Source of the DNA: Streptomyces humicola
GTDB lineage: Bacteria; Actinomycetota; Actinomycetes; Streptomycetales; Streptomycetaceae
NCBI RefSeq assembly: GCF_024436035.1
Contig: NZ_JANFNG010000045.1
Span: forward strand, 1-41,480
Reading direction: 5' to 3'
DNA length: 41,480 bases
Below, one piece after another: positions 16,433 through 25,537 of the stretch; the stretch's first letter is position 1, and each line of letters begins with the position of its first letter. The translations under genes were made by a program, and so were the position numbers. Below the pieces are notes generated by a model that worked only from the letters and a program-made list of their open reading frames with translations, had not been told where the DNA came from and made no database searches.

Positions 16433-17974
16433 ATGACGGCAGCGACAGCGACGGCGGCCACGCCCGGCACCGGCGCCGGCACCGGCGCACCGGGACTGCG
16501 ACGACGGCTGACCGCGTGGCGACCGAGCCCGTATCTGCTCGTCGCCACCGCTTTCTTCGTCTTCATGAACGTGCTCGCCTGGCGCAACAACATCATCTCC
16601 GACTTCGGCCAGCACGCCTCCGCGATCGAGCGGATCAAGGCGAACCCTCTCCACCCTGCCAATCCGCTCGTCGACCTCTCGGGTGACAACAGCCCGTACT
16701 ACTCGCCTCTCATCGTCTTCCTCGGCCTGCTGGCCAAGGCGACGGGCCTGCCCGGCTGGGTGGTCCTCAAGGCCTGGGGGCCGGTCAACCTGCTGGTTCT
16801 GCTCACCGGTGTCGCCGCGTTCTCCAGGACGCTGAGCGCGAACCGGTGGGTGCCGGTGCTGGCGCTCGCCGGGATGATGCTGCTGTGGGGCATCCACCCC
16901 GCCGCGTGGAGCGGATTCCTCAACATCGGCTCCTTGACTCGGACGTTGACGTTCCCGTCCACCTTCGCGATCTCGCTCACCCTGCACATGTGGGCGCTGA
17001 CCGCACGGGCGGCGCGGGCCCGGGCATCGCTGCTGCGGCATGCGTTCATCGGCGCCTGTATGGGGATGATCCTGCTCATCCACCCGATCACCTCGGTGGG
17101 CGCCGCAGCCGGTATCGCGGCGATCGTCGCCGGATGGCAGCGCGGGTGGAACCGCCGGGCCGCGGCCCGCTGGGCATTGACCGTCGCCGTAGGCGTCACC
17201 ATCGCCGTGGTATGGCCGTACTACGACGTCTTCGGGCTCATCGGCGACACGACCGTCGACATCTTCCACAAGGGGCTCTACGGGCGGCGGGTCATCACGT
17301 GGTACGGGCTGAGCGTGGTCGGTGTGCCTGCGCTGGTGATGCGGTGGCGGCGGCACCGCCTCGACCCGCTGGTGCTGCTGTACGTCATGGACATCGCCAT
17401 CGCCACGTACGGCTGGTTCTCCGGCCATTACACCTACGGGCGGATCTTCGGATTGCTGCTGATGCCGCCGCAGTTCGCGCTCGCCGTCGAGCTGACCCGC
17501 CCACGGCCGTGGACGCGGCTGCGCAAGACGATGGCCGGGGCCGCGGCGGCGGCCGGATGCATCGGTCTCGCGGTGCAGGTGGGGGCCGTGTGGGAGATCC
17601 CCTGGTCACCGGTGCCGCTGCAGCACCTGGTCACCTGGCCGAGCTACCGCTGGGCGGCGGACCGCATCCCGGTCGGCGATGTGGTCCTGACCGACGGCTG
17701 GCACGCGACGCACGTGCTGCCCGCGTACGGCATCTTCCTGGTCTCCGGCCCCTGGCCCGACCCCTCGCTGTCCGTCGACGTCCGCAACCGCCGCGGCCAC
17801 GACGTCCACGTCTACTTCTCGCCGACGGCGACCCCGTCCGTCCAACGCCTGATCACCCAGCGCTACCACGCCCGCTGGGCGCTTCTCCAGCCCGGCGAGC
17901 GCATCCCCGCCGACGCCCACGTGGTCGCGACGCACAGGGCTACCGGCGAGACCCTGGTCCGCCTCACCCCCTGA
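16433..17974 (+). CDS. Polytopic membrane protein, probable GT-C-like glycosyltransferase
   Basis: Protein of 513 residues with about ten hydrophobic spans. The first long external loop (after span 1) holds NNIISDFGQHASAIERI and SGDNSPYYSPLIVF, an acidic motif placed as in GT-C lipid-phosphosugar-dependent transferases. The spans end near residue 390 and a soluble C-terminal domain of about 120 residues follows (TDGWHATHVLPAYGIFLVSG and so on). The start ATG has GGAGGT nine bases upstream, a strong site. It is divergent from the acyltransferase and follows the GT2-TagF gene, so a role in exporting or decorating a surface glycan is inferred. I cannot assign a precise family. Confidence 0.75.
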   Translation: MTAATATAATPGTGAGTGAPGLRRRLTAWRPSPYLLVATAFFVFMNVLAWRNNIISDFGQHASAIERIKANPLHPANPLVDLSGDNSPYYSPLIVFLGLLAKATGLPGWVVLKAWGPVNLLVLLTGVAAFSRTLSANRWVPVLALAGMMLLWGIHPAAWSGFLNIGSLTRTLTFPSTFAISLTLHMWALTARAARARASLLRHAFIGACMGMILLIHPITSVGAAAGIAAIVAGWQRGWNRRAAARWALTVAVGVTIAVVWPYYDVFGLIGDTTVDIFHKGLYGRRVITWYGLSVVGVPALVMRWRRHRLDPLVLLYVMDIAIATYGWFSGHYTYGRIFGLLLMPPQFALAVELTRPRPWTRLRKTMAGAAAAAGCIGLAVQVGAVWEIPWSPVPLQHLVTWPSYRWAADRIPVGDVVLTDGWHATHVLPAYGIFLVSGPWPDPSLSVDVRNRRGHDVHVYFSPTATPSVQRLITQRYHARWALLQPGERIPADAHVVATHRATGETLVRLTP

Positions 17975-17994
17975 GTTCGCCGCGGCGCCGGGGG

Positions 17995-18014
17995 CCGGGG
18001 GCCGCAGCCCCCGG
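17995..18014. terminator. Bidirectional hairpin between convergent genes
   Basis: CCGGGGGC (17995-18002) and GCCCCCGG (18007-18014) form a perfect 8-bp GC stem with a CGCA loop. It sits in the 54-bp gap between the convergent membrane-protein gene and gdhB. There is no T-run, as is common in Streptomyces. Confidence 0.7.
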
Positions 18015-18028
18015 ACCCGCCGTCACCG

Positions 18029-21000
18029 TCAGCTGCGCGTACGCAGCAGCGTCCGCATGGTGCGCATGGCGACCGACAGGTTCGCCAGGTCGAACGACTC
18101 CGAGCCCTGGATCTCGTCCAGCGTGGAGCGCGCACGCCCGAGCAGCGCCGCGTTCTTCTGCTCCCACGCCTCGAAGCGCTGCTCCGGCGTCGCCGCGTCG
18201 GCGCCCGCCGACAGCACGTCCTGAGTGAGCGCCGCGTGCGTCGCGAAGAGGTCCTCGCGGATCGCCGCACGCGCCATCGACTGCCACCGGTCGCTGCGCG
18301 GCAGTTCGATGATGCGGTCGAGGAGCTGAGTGATCCCGAGCCGGTCGGCGAGGTCGTAGTAGATCTCGGCGACGTCCAGCGGATCCCTCTTCACCCGGTC
18401 GGCGACGGCGACGATGTCGAGGGCCGGGAAGACGGACGAGAAGCCGGCGACCCGCGTCGCCAGTTCCTCCGGCACGCCCGCACCCGTCAGCTCGTCGTGG
18501 ATGCCCTGGTACCACTCCAGGTCCGCGCCGCGCAGCAGCTTGGGCAGCTGCGACCACACCGACGCCACGCCCTCGGTGAAGAAGCCGATGGTCTCGGCGA
18601 TCTCCAGCGGCTGCGGCCGGTTGTTGAGCAGCCAGCGCGTGCCGCGCTCGACGAGGCGGCGCGAGTGGAGCCGTACGCGGGTCTGGACGTCGGCGGCCAC
18701 GACGTTGTCGAGACCCTCCACCTCGTCCCAGATGCGGGACATCTCGAAGATCGCGCGGGCCGCGGTGTGCGCCCGGACGATCTCCTCGGTCGACGCGCCC
18801 GTCTCCTCCTTCATACGGTGCAGGAAGGTCGTACCCGCGGTATTGATCGTGTCGTTGACCAGCACCGTGGTGATGATCTCGCGGCGCAGTGCGTGCCTGT
18901 CGACCTGGGCGGTGAACCGCTCGCGCAGCGCCCGCGGGAAGTAGGCGTGCAGCAACTGCAGCAGATACGGGTCGTCCGGCAGCGAGGTGGTGAGCAGCTC
19001 CTCGGCGGTCGTGATCTTGGCGTACGCGAGCAGCACCGAGGTCTCCGGCTGGGTGAGGCCGATGCCCGCGTTCAGCCGTTCGCGGATCTGCCGGTCGGTG
19101 GGCAGGAACTCCAGCGCGCGGTCGAGCTTGCCGTCGCGCACCAGTCGCCGGATGTAGCGCTGCTGCGCGTTGAGCAGGCTCGATGCCTGCGCCATGCTGT
19201 TGGCGAGCGCCACGTTCTGGGCGTAGTTGTTGCGCAGCACCAACGCGCCGACCTCGTCCGTCATCTCGGCGAGCAGCTGGTTGCGCTGCTTGACGGTCAT
19301 GTCGCCGTCGGCGACCACTGCGTTGAGCAGGATCTTGATGTTCACCTCGTGGTCGGAGGCGTCCACACCTGCGCTGTTGTCGATCGCGTCGGTGTTGATC
19401 CTGCCGCCCTGCAGGGCGAACTCGATCCGGCCGAGCTGGGTGAGCCCCAGGTTTCCTCCCTCGCCGACGACGCGGACCCGCAGATCGCGGCCGTCGACCC
19501 GGATGGCGTCGTTGGCCTTGTCGCCGACGTCGGCGTGCGACTCCGCCGAGGACTTCACGTAGGTACCGATGCCGCCGTTCCACAGCAGGTCGACGGGGGC
19601 GCGCAGGATCGCCTTCATCAGCTCGGCGGGCGTCATCTTGGCGATCTTCGCCTCGATGCCGAGCGCCTTGCGGACCTGCGGGGTGATGCTGATCGACTTG
19701 GCGGTGCGCGGGAAGACCCCGCCGCCGGCGGAGATCAGCTTCGGGTCGTAGTCGGCCCAGCTGCTGCGGGGCAGCTCGAACAGGCGGCGCCGCTCGGCGT
19801 ACGAGACGGCCGCGTCGGGCTCGGGGTCGATGAAGATGTGCCGGTGGTCGAAGGCTGCGACCAGGCGGATGTGCTCCGACAGCAGCATGCCGTTGCCGAA
19901 GACGTCCCCGGACATGTCGCCGACGCCGACGACCGTGAAGTCCTCTTCCTGCGTGTTGTGACCCATCTCGCGGAAGTGCCGCTTGACCGACTCCCACGCG
20001 CCGCGGGCGGTGATGCCCATCTTCTTGTGGTCGTAGCCGACGGAGCCGCCGGAGGCGAAGGCGTCGCCGAGCCAGAAGCCGTAGGAGATCGCGACCTCGT
20101 TGGCGATGTCGGAGAAGGACGCGGTGCCCTTGTCGGCGGCTACGACGAGGTAGGTGTCGTCCCCGTCGTGACGGACGACGTCGTGCGGCGGGACGACCTC
20201 GCCGCCGACCAGATTGTCGGTGATGTCGAGCAGGCCGGAGATGAAGGTCTTGTAGCAGGCGATGCCCTCGGCCAGCCAGGCGTCGCGGTCGGCCGACGGG
20301 TCGGGCAGCCGCTTACCGACGAAGCCGCCCTTCGCGCCCACCGGCACGATGACGGTGTTCTTCACCATCTGCGCCTTGACCAGGCCGAGGACTTCGGTGC
20401 GGAAGTCCTCGCGCCGGTCGGACCAGCGCAGTCCGCCGCGCGCGACCTTGCCGAAGCGCAGGTGCACGCCCTCGACGCGCGGCGAGTACACCCAGATCTC
20501 GTACGCGGGGCGCGGCGCCGGCAGGTCGGGGATGGCCTGCGGGTCGAACTTCATCGACAGGTACGGGTGCGGCCTGCCGTCGGCGTCGCGCTGGAAGTAG
20601 TTGGTGCGCAGCGTCGCCTTGATGAGCGTGAGGAAGGCGCGCAGGATGCGGTCCTCGTCCAGCGAGGCCACCTGGTCGAGCGCGCCGTCCAGCTCTTCGA
20701 GCAGGCCGTCGATGAGCTCGGAGCCGGCCCGCTGGTGGTCCGGGGAGAGGCGGGCCTGGAAGAGGTTGACCAGCAGCCGGGTGGTGTGGACGTTGGTGCG
20801 GAGGGTGTCCTCCATGTAGTCCTGGCTGAAGGGCGCGCCGGCCTGGCGCAGGTACTTGGCGTAGGCACGCAGCACCATTGCCTGACGCCATGTCAAACCA
20901 GCTCGCAGCACCAGGCAGTTGAACTTGTCGTTCTCCGCCTGGCCGGTCCACACCGCGGCGAAGGCGTCCTGGAAGCGCTCGCGGGCGTCGTCACCGAGGT

Positions 21001-22966
21001 CGCCGAGCGAACGGTCGAGGCGCAGTCCGAAGTCGTACACCCACGCCTTGGACGCGCCGGTGCGCTTCAGCTCGTACGGCCGCTCGTCGACGACCTCGAC
21101 GCCGAGGCGCTGCAGCACCGGCAGGACGGCCGAGAGCGAGACGGGCGCGCCGGTGCGGTAGATCTTGAAGCGGCGCTCGCCCTCGGGCGCGCCGACCGGC
21201 TCGTACAGGCTGAGGGTGAAGTCGTCCTTGCCGAGACGTTCGATGTGCTGGAGGTCGGCGACGGCGGTGCGCGGCGTGAAGTCCGCCTTGTATCCCTCGG
21301 GGAAGCCGTGTGCATAGCGGCGCGACAGCTCGGCCGCGCGCTCCTCGCCGCACTCGGCACCCAGCGCCTCGGCGAACCCGTCCTCCCAGGAGCGGGCGGC
21401 CTCGACCAGCCGTGCCTCGATACGGTCTGCTTCGGCGTCGGTGAGCTCCGGCAGCTCGGTGCCGGGCGCGACGCGGATGACGAAGTGCAGCCGGGAGAGC
21501 ACCGATTCGGTGTTCCAGGCGGTGAAGTCGACGGTGCGGCCCTGGAGTTCCTCCTTGAGGATCTCGGTCAGGCGCAGCCGGACGGCCGTGGTGTAGCGGT
21601 CGCGCGGCAGGTAGACGAGGGCGGAGTAGTAGCGTCCGTACTCGTCCTTGCGCAGGAACAGCCGCAGCCTGCGCCGCTCCTGCAGGTACAGGACGCTGGT
21701 GACGATGGGACGCAGCTCGTCGGCGCTGGTCTGGAAGAGCTCGTCGCGCGGGTAGGTCTCGAGGATCTGCAGCAGGTCGCGGCCGTCGTGGCTGTCGGGC
21801 GAGAAGCCGGCGCCGGAGAGCACCTCCTGCACCTTGCGGCGGATGACGGGGACGCGGGTGACGGACTCGGTGTACGCGGCGGAGGAGAACAGGCCGAGGA
21901 AGCGGCGCTCGCCGGTGACATTGCCCTCCGCGTCGAAGGTCTTCACCCCGATGTAGTCGAGGTACGACGGGCGGTGCACGGTGGCGCGGCTGTTGGCCTT
22001 GGTGAGGATGAGCAGCTTGTGCTCGCGCGCCTTGGAGCGGACGCCGGGCGGCAGCCGATGGAAGGCGTGCGAGACGGAGTGGGTGCCTTCCGCGTCCCGG
22101 TGTGTGGGGTCGGCGCGCAGCACGCCGAGGCCGGTGCCGGGCACGGCGGCGAGCACGTCCTCCTCGGTGCCGTCCGGTCCCGGCTCCGTGGTCAGCTCGT
22201 ACTCGCGGTAGCCGAGGAACGTGAAGTGGTCGTCCGCGAGCCAGCGCAGCAGCTCCCAGGCCTCGCCGACCTCCTGCTCGGGCAGCGGCGGCGGGCTGGC
22301 GGCCAGCTCGTCGGCGATGCGCAGCGCGGCGTCGCGCATCTTCGTCCAGTCCTCGACGGACTCGCGGACGTCGGACAGCACGCGCCGCAGGTCGGTGCCG
22401 ATCTGCTTGAGGTCGGCGCGGTCGGTCTCGCGGTCGATCTCGACGTGGATCCACGACTCCACGACCGCGTCGTGCGGCAGTTCCGGGCCCGTGGCGTCGA
22501 GCGGGGCGCCGGAGTCGAGGATCTCGAGCAGCTTGCCGGTGACGTCGCGGCGGACGACGACCTGCGGGTGGATGACGACGTGGATCGCGCGGTCCTGGCG
22601 GGACAGCTCATTGGTCACCGAGTCGACGAGGAAGGGCATGTCGTCGGTGACCACCTCGACGACGGTGTGGCTGCACGTCCAGCCGTTCTCCTCGACGGTG
22701 GGGGTGTGCACCCGCACGTTCGCGGTGCCCTGGGGACGCGTCTCCGCGAGGCGATAGTGGGAAAGTGCGGCTCCGTAGACGTCGACCGGGTCGCGGTCGA
22801 GAAGGTCCTCCGGTGCCGTGTGCAGGTAGTACTGCTGGAGAAACGCCTGTACGGCCTCTGCGTCGAGGCCCTGGCCGGGTTGTTGACCCCCTGCCGGGCT
22901 GTTCTCAGCTACCCGGGCTGCCCGTGCGAGCAGCTCGGCCTTGGCTTCGTCCAGCTTGGTCTGCAT
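18029..22966 (-). CDS. gdhB: NAD-dependent glutamate dehydrogenase, large (GDH-180) class
   Basis: Catabolic enzyme that converts glutamate + NAD+ to 2-oxoglutarate + ammonium. At 1,645 residues it matches the ~180 kDa class first described in Streptomyces clavuligerus. A long regulatory N-terminal half (to about residue 700) precedes the dehydrogenase core. In the core, GGLRWSDRREDFRTEVLGLVK and MVKNTVIVPVGAKGGFVGKRLP carry the substrate-binding and catalytic lysines. GVGDMSGDVFGNGML marks the nucleotide-binding domain. A helical C-terminal domain of about 400 residues completes the protein. The ATG at 22966 is preceded by GGAG nine bases away. It is a single-gene unit with a terminator after it. 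Confidence 0.96.
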   Translation of the reverse strand: MQTKLDEAKAELLARAARVAENSPAGGQQPGQGLDAEAVQAFLQQYYLHTAPEDLLDRDPVDVYGAALSHYRLAETRPQGTANVRVHTPTVEENGWTCSHTVVEVVTDDMPFLVDSVTNELSRQDRAIHVVIHPQVVVRRDVTGKLLEILDSGAPLDATGPELPHDAVVESWIHVEIDRETDRADLKQIGTDLRRVLSDVRESVEDWTKMRDAALRIADELAASPPPLPEQEVGEAWELLRWLADDHFTFLGYREYELTTEPGPDGTEEDVLAAVPGTGLGVLRADPTHRDAEGTHSVSHAFHRLPPGVRSKAREHKLLILTKANSRATVHRPSYLDYIGVKTFDAEGNVTGERRFLGLFSSAAYTESVTRVPVIRRKVQEVLSGAGFSPDSHDGRDLLQILETYPRDELFQTSADELRPIVTSVLYLQERRRLRLFLRKDEYGRYYSALVYLPRDRYTTAVRLRLTEILKEELQGRTVDFTAWNTESVLSRLHFVIRVAPGTELPELTDAEADRIEARLVEAARSWEDGFAEALGAECGEERAAELSRRYAHGFPEGYKADFTPRTAVADLQHIERLGKDDFTLSLYEPVGAPEGERRFKIYRTGAPVSLSAVLPVLQRLGVEVVDERPYELKRTGASKAWVYDFGLRLDRSLGDLGDDARERFQDAFAAVWTGQAENDKFNCLVLRAGLTWRQAMVLRAYAKYLRQAGAPFSQDYMEDTLRTNVHTTRLLVNLFQARLSPDHQRAGSELIDGLLEELDGALDQVASLDEDRILRAFLTLIKATLRTNYFQRDADGRPHPYLSMKFDPQAIPDLPAPRPAYEIWVYSPRVEGVHLRFGKVARGGLRWSDRREDFRTEVLGLVKAQMVKNTVIVPVGAKGGFVGKRLPDPSADRDAWLAEGIACYKTFISGLLDITDNLVGGEVVPPHDVVRHDGDDTYLVVAADKGTASFSDIANEVAISYGFWLGDAFASGGSVGYDHKKMGITARGAWESVKRHFREMGHNTQEEDFTVVGVGDMSGDVFGNGMLLSEHIRLVAAFDHRHIFIDPEPDAAVSYAERRRLFELPRSSWADYDPKLISAGGGVFPRTAKSISITPQVRKALGIEAKIAKMTPAELMKAILRAPVDLLWNGGIGTYVKSSAESHADVGDKANDAIRVDGRDLRVRVVGEGGNLGLTQLGRIEFALQGGRINTDAIDNSAGVDASDHEVNIKILLNAVVADGDMTVKQRNQLLAEMTDEVGALVLRNNYAQNVALANSMAQASSLLNAQQRYIRRLVRDGKLDRALEFLPTDRQIRERLNAGIGLTQPETSVLLAYAKITTAEELLTTSLPDDPYLLQLLHAYFPRALRERFTAQVDRHALRREIITTVLVNDTINTAGTTFLHRMKEETGASTEEIVRAHTAARAIFEMSRIWDEVEGLDNVVAADVQTRVRLHSRRLVERGTRWLLNNRPQPLEIAETIGFFTEGVASVWSQLPKLLRGADLEWYQGIHDELTGAGVPEELATRVAGFSSVFPALDIVAVADRVKRDPLDVAEIYYDLADRLGITQLLDRIIELPRSDRWQSMARAAIREDLFATHAALTQDVLSAGADAATPEQRFEAWEQKNAALLGRARSTLDEIQGSESFDLANLSVAMRTMRTLLRTRS

Positions 22967-23412
22967 GTCCTCTGACTCCTGTCGCGCGCCGTTGCGTGAC
23001 GTGAATGGGTGTGGTGGCGGCGCGTCGCCCCGGCGCGGGATTGCCGTTCAGGGTCGACGTTATGCCTCGTTGAGGGCTTTCAGGGCGGGTAGTCCTGGAT
23101 TTGACCCGGTTGTAACGATCAGCCGCGCCCAGGGGCTCATGCCGCTCCGGGCGCAGGGCAGGGGCATCGTCGCCCCTGCGGGGTATCGCACTGATCACGC
23201 GGTAAGGCTATCGCTCCGGGTACGGGGGCTGTCAGGGACCGTTTGCGTACAAAGCCTCCCTCCAAAATTTGACACTTTGGACAGTGCGCGGCTTGCCGTG
23301 ACCACTTGGCAAAGCCTGCCGAGGGGTGCAGGTTGGGCATGGGGGCGGCCGTGCTGTGCGCACGGCCCGGCCCCCCGCTCTTTGTCATACGCGAGGACGG
23401 ACGGTACAGCTC
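22967..23412. other. 446-bp divergent intergenic region, gdhB / DJ-1 gene
   Basis: This holds the leaders of both flanking genes. On the gdhB side, GTTAC-N6-GTCAA (minus strand, 23101-23116) partly matches the GlnR nitrogen-regulator box. On the plus strand a perfect TTGACA (23269-23274) has no convincing -10 at 16-18 bases. No open frame here looks coding. Confidence 0.4.
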
Positions 23413-23979
23413 ATGACGGCGAAGATCCTCATCCTGACCGGCGACGCGGCGGAATCGCTGGAAGTCCTCTATCCGTACCAGCGGCTGCTCGAAGAGGGCT
23501 ACGAGGTCCACATCGCGGCGCCGACGGCCAAGAAGCTCCGCTTCGTGGTGCACGACTTCGAAGAGGGCTTCGACACCTACACCGAGAAGCCCGGCTACAC
23601 CTGGCCGGCCGACCTGGCCTTCTCCGACGTCGACCCGTCGCAGTACGCGGCCGTGGTCATCCCGGGAGGGCGCGCGCCGGAGTACCTGCGCAACGACCCT
23701 GAGCTCCGCAAGATCCTCAAGTCCTTCTTCGACGCCGACAAGCCCGTCGCCCAGATCTGCCACGGCCCGCTGATGACCGCGTCGATCGGAGCGCTGAGCG
23801 GCCGGCGGCTGACCGCCTACCCGGCGCTGGAACCGGACATGGAGGCCGCGGGCGCGGCGTTCCAGGACTCCGAAGCCGTCGTCGACGGGGTGCTCATCTC
23901 CTCGCGTGCCTGGCCGGACCATCCGGCGTGGATGCGCGAGTTCCTGAACGTGCTCCGCGCGAAGGCCCCGGTGACCTGA
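23413..23979 (+). CDS. DJ-1/PfpI family protein
   Basis: Protein of 188 residues with the class I glutamine-amidotransferase-like fold. The conserved acid is in GDAAESLE (E17), the strand VVIPGGRAPE precedes the nucleophile elbow, and the nucleophilic cysteine is C116 in AQICHGPL. Members act as glyoxalase/deglycase-like or stress proteins, or as peptidases; the sequence does not separate these. The start ATG lies in a region without a clear ribosome binding site. The gene is monocistronic, convergent with the HAD gene and followed by a strong hairpin. Confidence 0.88.
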   Translation: MTAKILILTGDAAESLEVLYPYQRLLEEGYEVHIAAPTAKKLRFVVHDFEEGFDTYTEKPGYTWPADLAFSDVDPSQYAAVVIPGGRAPEYLRNDPELRKILKSFFDADKPVAQICHGPLMTASIGALSGRRLTAYPALEPDMEAAGAAFQDSEAVVDGVLISSRAWPDHPAWMREFLNVLRAKAPVT

Positions 23980-23983
23980 GTCC

Positions 23984-24010
23984 CGCCGACCCGGACCTCT
24001 CGGGTCGGCG
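23984..24010. terminator. Bidirectional hairpin terminator
   Basis: CGCCGACCCG (23984-23993) pairs with CGGGTCGGCG (24001-24010), a perfect 10-bp stem with a 7-base loop. It lies between the stops of two convergent genes. Confidence 0.75.
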
Positions 24011-24019
24011 TCAGCGAAT

Positions 24020-24673
24020 TCAGCGTATGAGGTCCTCGGCGACCCCGACGGCTTCGGCGAGGCTGTCCACCACCGGCACTCCGGCCCGCTGCAGGCTGGA
24101 CCGGCTGTGCGAGCCACCGGTGTAGAGCACGGCGTGCGCTCCGACGTGCGCCGCTGCGGTGGCGTCGTCGACGGCGTCGCCTATGACCACGGTGCGTCGC
24201 GCCTGGACGCCTTCAAGGGCGTCCAGGTGGCGCACCATGTGCTCGATCTTGCTGCCCCCCGACGGGCCGGTGCGCCCCTCCACCCTGACGAAGCGGGATT
24301 CGATGCCGAACGAGCGCACCAGCGAAATCAGCTCTTCATGCCCGTACATCGACAGGATCGACTGACTGCGTCCGGCCGCCTGCCATCCGGTGAGCAGCAC
24401 GTCCGCCCCCTCGGCGAGCGCACAGGCCGCACGCTGCAGCGTGTAGTGCCGGTGGAAGGTGCCGTCCATGTGCTCCCACTCCGCCTCCGTCGGGATCCGG
24501 CCGAGGAGCCTCTCGTAGAAGCGCGTGATGGGAACGCAGTACAGCTCGCGGTACTGGTCGAGGGTTATCTGCTCGAAACCGAGCTCCGCGAAGGCGGCAT
24601 TGGTGGCCCCGACCACCGCTTCGATGTCGTCGAGCAGGGTCCCGTTCCAGTCCCATACGAGATGCGCTGTCAT
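24020..24673 (-). CDS. HAD-family phosphatase (phosphoglycolate phosphatase-like)
   Basis: Haloacid dehalogenase superfamily hydrolase, 217 residues. Motif I is VWDWNGTLLDD, with nucleophile D8 but Asn where most phosphatases have the second Asp (DxN rather than DxD). The motif II threonine is in LLTGWQAAG, the motif III lysine in GGSKIEHM, and motif IV is VVIGDAVDDA. The cap region (about 18-90) resembles the phosphoglycolate/PPase group; the real substrate is unknown. The ATG at 24673 has no Shine-Dalgarno. A -10-like TACCGT ends seven bases upstream, so the mRNA is probably leaderless (see the promoter entry). The frame's extension to 25108 is a shadow of the next gene. Confidence 0.88.
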   Translation of the reverse strand: MTAHLVWDWNGTLLDDIEAVVGATNAAFAELGFEQITLDQYRELYCVPITRFYERLLGRIPTEAEWEHMDGTFHRHYTLQRAACALAEGADVLLTGWQAAGRSQSILSMYGHEELISLVRSFGIESRFVRVEGRTGPSGGSKIEHMVRHLDALEGVQARRTVVIGDAVDDATAAAHVGAHAVLYTGGSHSRSSLQRAGVPVVDSLAEAVGVAEDLIR

Positions 24674-24680
24674 GAAAAAG

Positions 24681-24703
24681 ACGGTACAGCGGGGGTCTGA
24701 CAA
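24681..24703 (-). promoter_or_regulatory. RecA-NDp/PafBC-like promoter giving a leaderless HAD mRNA
   Basis: On the minus strand TTGTCAGAC (24695-24703), 8 bases, TACCGT (24681-24686), 7 bases, then ATG. Spacing is identical to the promoter at 29667-29689. Seven of nine upstream bases fit TTGTCRGTG and the -10 fits TANNNT. It lies in the 38-bp gap behind the DUF6912-like gene. Confidence 0.5.
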
Positions 24704-24711
24704 CGCGACGT

Positions 24712-25218
24712 TCAGCCGATCAGGCTGGGGATCTCCTGCGTCGCGTACCAGAGCAGCTCGTGGTCCTCGGCTCCGTCGACGGTGAACCGGGCGTCCTCGT
24801 CCCCGGCGTCCGCCGCGCCCAGCGCGTCGGCGGCGGCGCTCACATCGCCCTCCGCGTCGGAGCTGTCGACGTGGACGGCGGCCGCCCTGCCCAGCGGTAT
24901 CGGCTCGGCGAGCCGCACCTCGCCGAGAGTCGCCGGGTCCAGGCCGTGGTCCGGGTCGTACGACGCCGCGCCGTCGGGCACGTCGACCGCGACCACCACG
25001 CGGCGGCGGGCGATGCCCGGGTCGCCGGCGAGCAGCCGCAGGCTGGCCTGTGCGGCACGAGTGAGGGCCGCATACTCCAGCTCCTCGATGTCGTCCGAGA
25101 CGTACCACTCGCGCAGCGCGGGGGTGACGGCGAAGGCGTTCAGCGGCGCCGGGCCCAGTTCGCCCGCCTTGTGCGCCTCGGCGAGACCGGGCAGGGTCGT
25201 GGGGATGTAGACGCGCAT
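24712..25218 (-). CDS. DUF6912-like conserved actinobacterial protein
   Basis: Soluble protein of 168 residues beginning MRVYIPTTLPGLAEAHKAGEL, with a conserved WYVSDDIEELEYAALTRAAQASL and a C-terminal DHELLWYATQEIPSLI. I recognise it as the conserved hypothetical usually found near secA in streptomycetes and place it in DUF6912. Its function is unknown. The ATG is supported by GGAG eight bases upstream. The acidic middle (about 120-150) is variable and low in complexity. It is 38 bp upstream of the HAD gene on the same strand, but that gene appears to have its own promoter. Confidence 0.75.
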   Translation of the reverse strand: MRVYIPTTLPGLAEAHKAGELGPAPLNAFAVTPALREWYVSDDIEELEYAALTRAAQASLRLLAGDPGIARRRVVVAVDVPDGAASYDPDHGLDPATLGEVRLAEPIPLGRAAAVHVDSSDAEGDVSAAADALGAADAGDEDARFTVDGAEDHELLWYATQEIPSLIG

Positions 25219-25537
25219 CGCTGCCGCTCCGTGACAGGGCCGTTTCGGTACGGGCTCAGCATACGGTCGTACCTCGCGTGCAAGTCATCCACCGTCCGGC
25301 GGGATTTCCGGCGTATCCCCCGCCGTACCCCTTCGGAGGGCACGGCCTGGCCGGAGGGCTTTCGTCCGCGCCCTCCCGGCACCGGGCGCGACAGCGGTTT
25401 GGAGCCCGCCGTCACCCTGATAGGTGAATTCGATCCACGCGGTCCGCGGCCTCCCGCTCGCCTTGTCGCCCTCCGGCCGCGCTCGCTACAAGTCTCCTCA
25501 GCTAGGCACCGGCCACGCAGAGTGGGGGAACTCCGCA
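25219..25537. other. 319-bp divergent intergenic region
   Basis: It separates the DUF6912-like and Rv3235-like genes. It contains several GC-rich short inverted segments and one weak plus-strand candidate (TTGTCG, 18 bases, TACAAG), but nothing I can assign with confidence. Confidence 0.3.

Noticed and set aside
18236-22975. A 1,579-codon plus-strand frame opposite gdhB
   Set aside because: It is the usual high-GC antisense shadow: no recognisable domains, residues dictated by the complement of gdhB codons, and no ribosome binding site.
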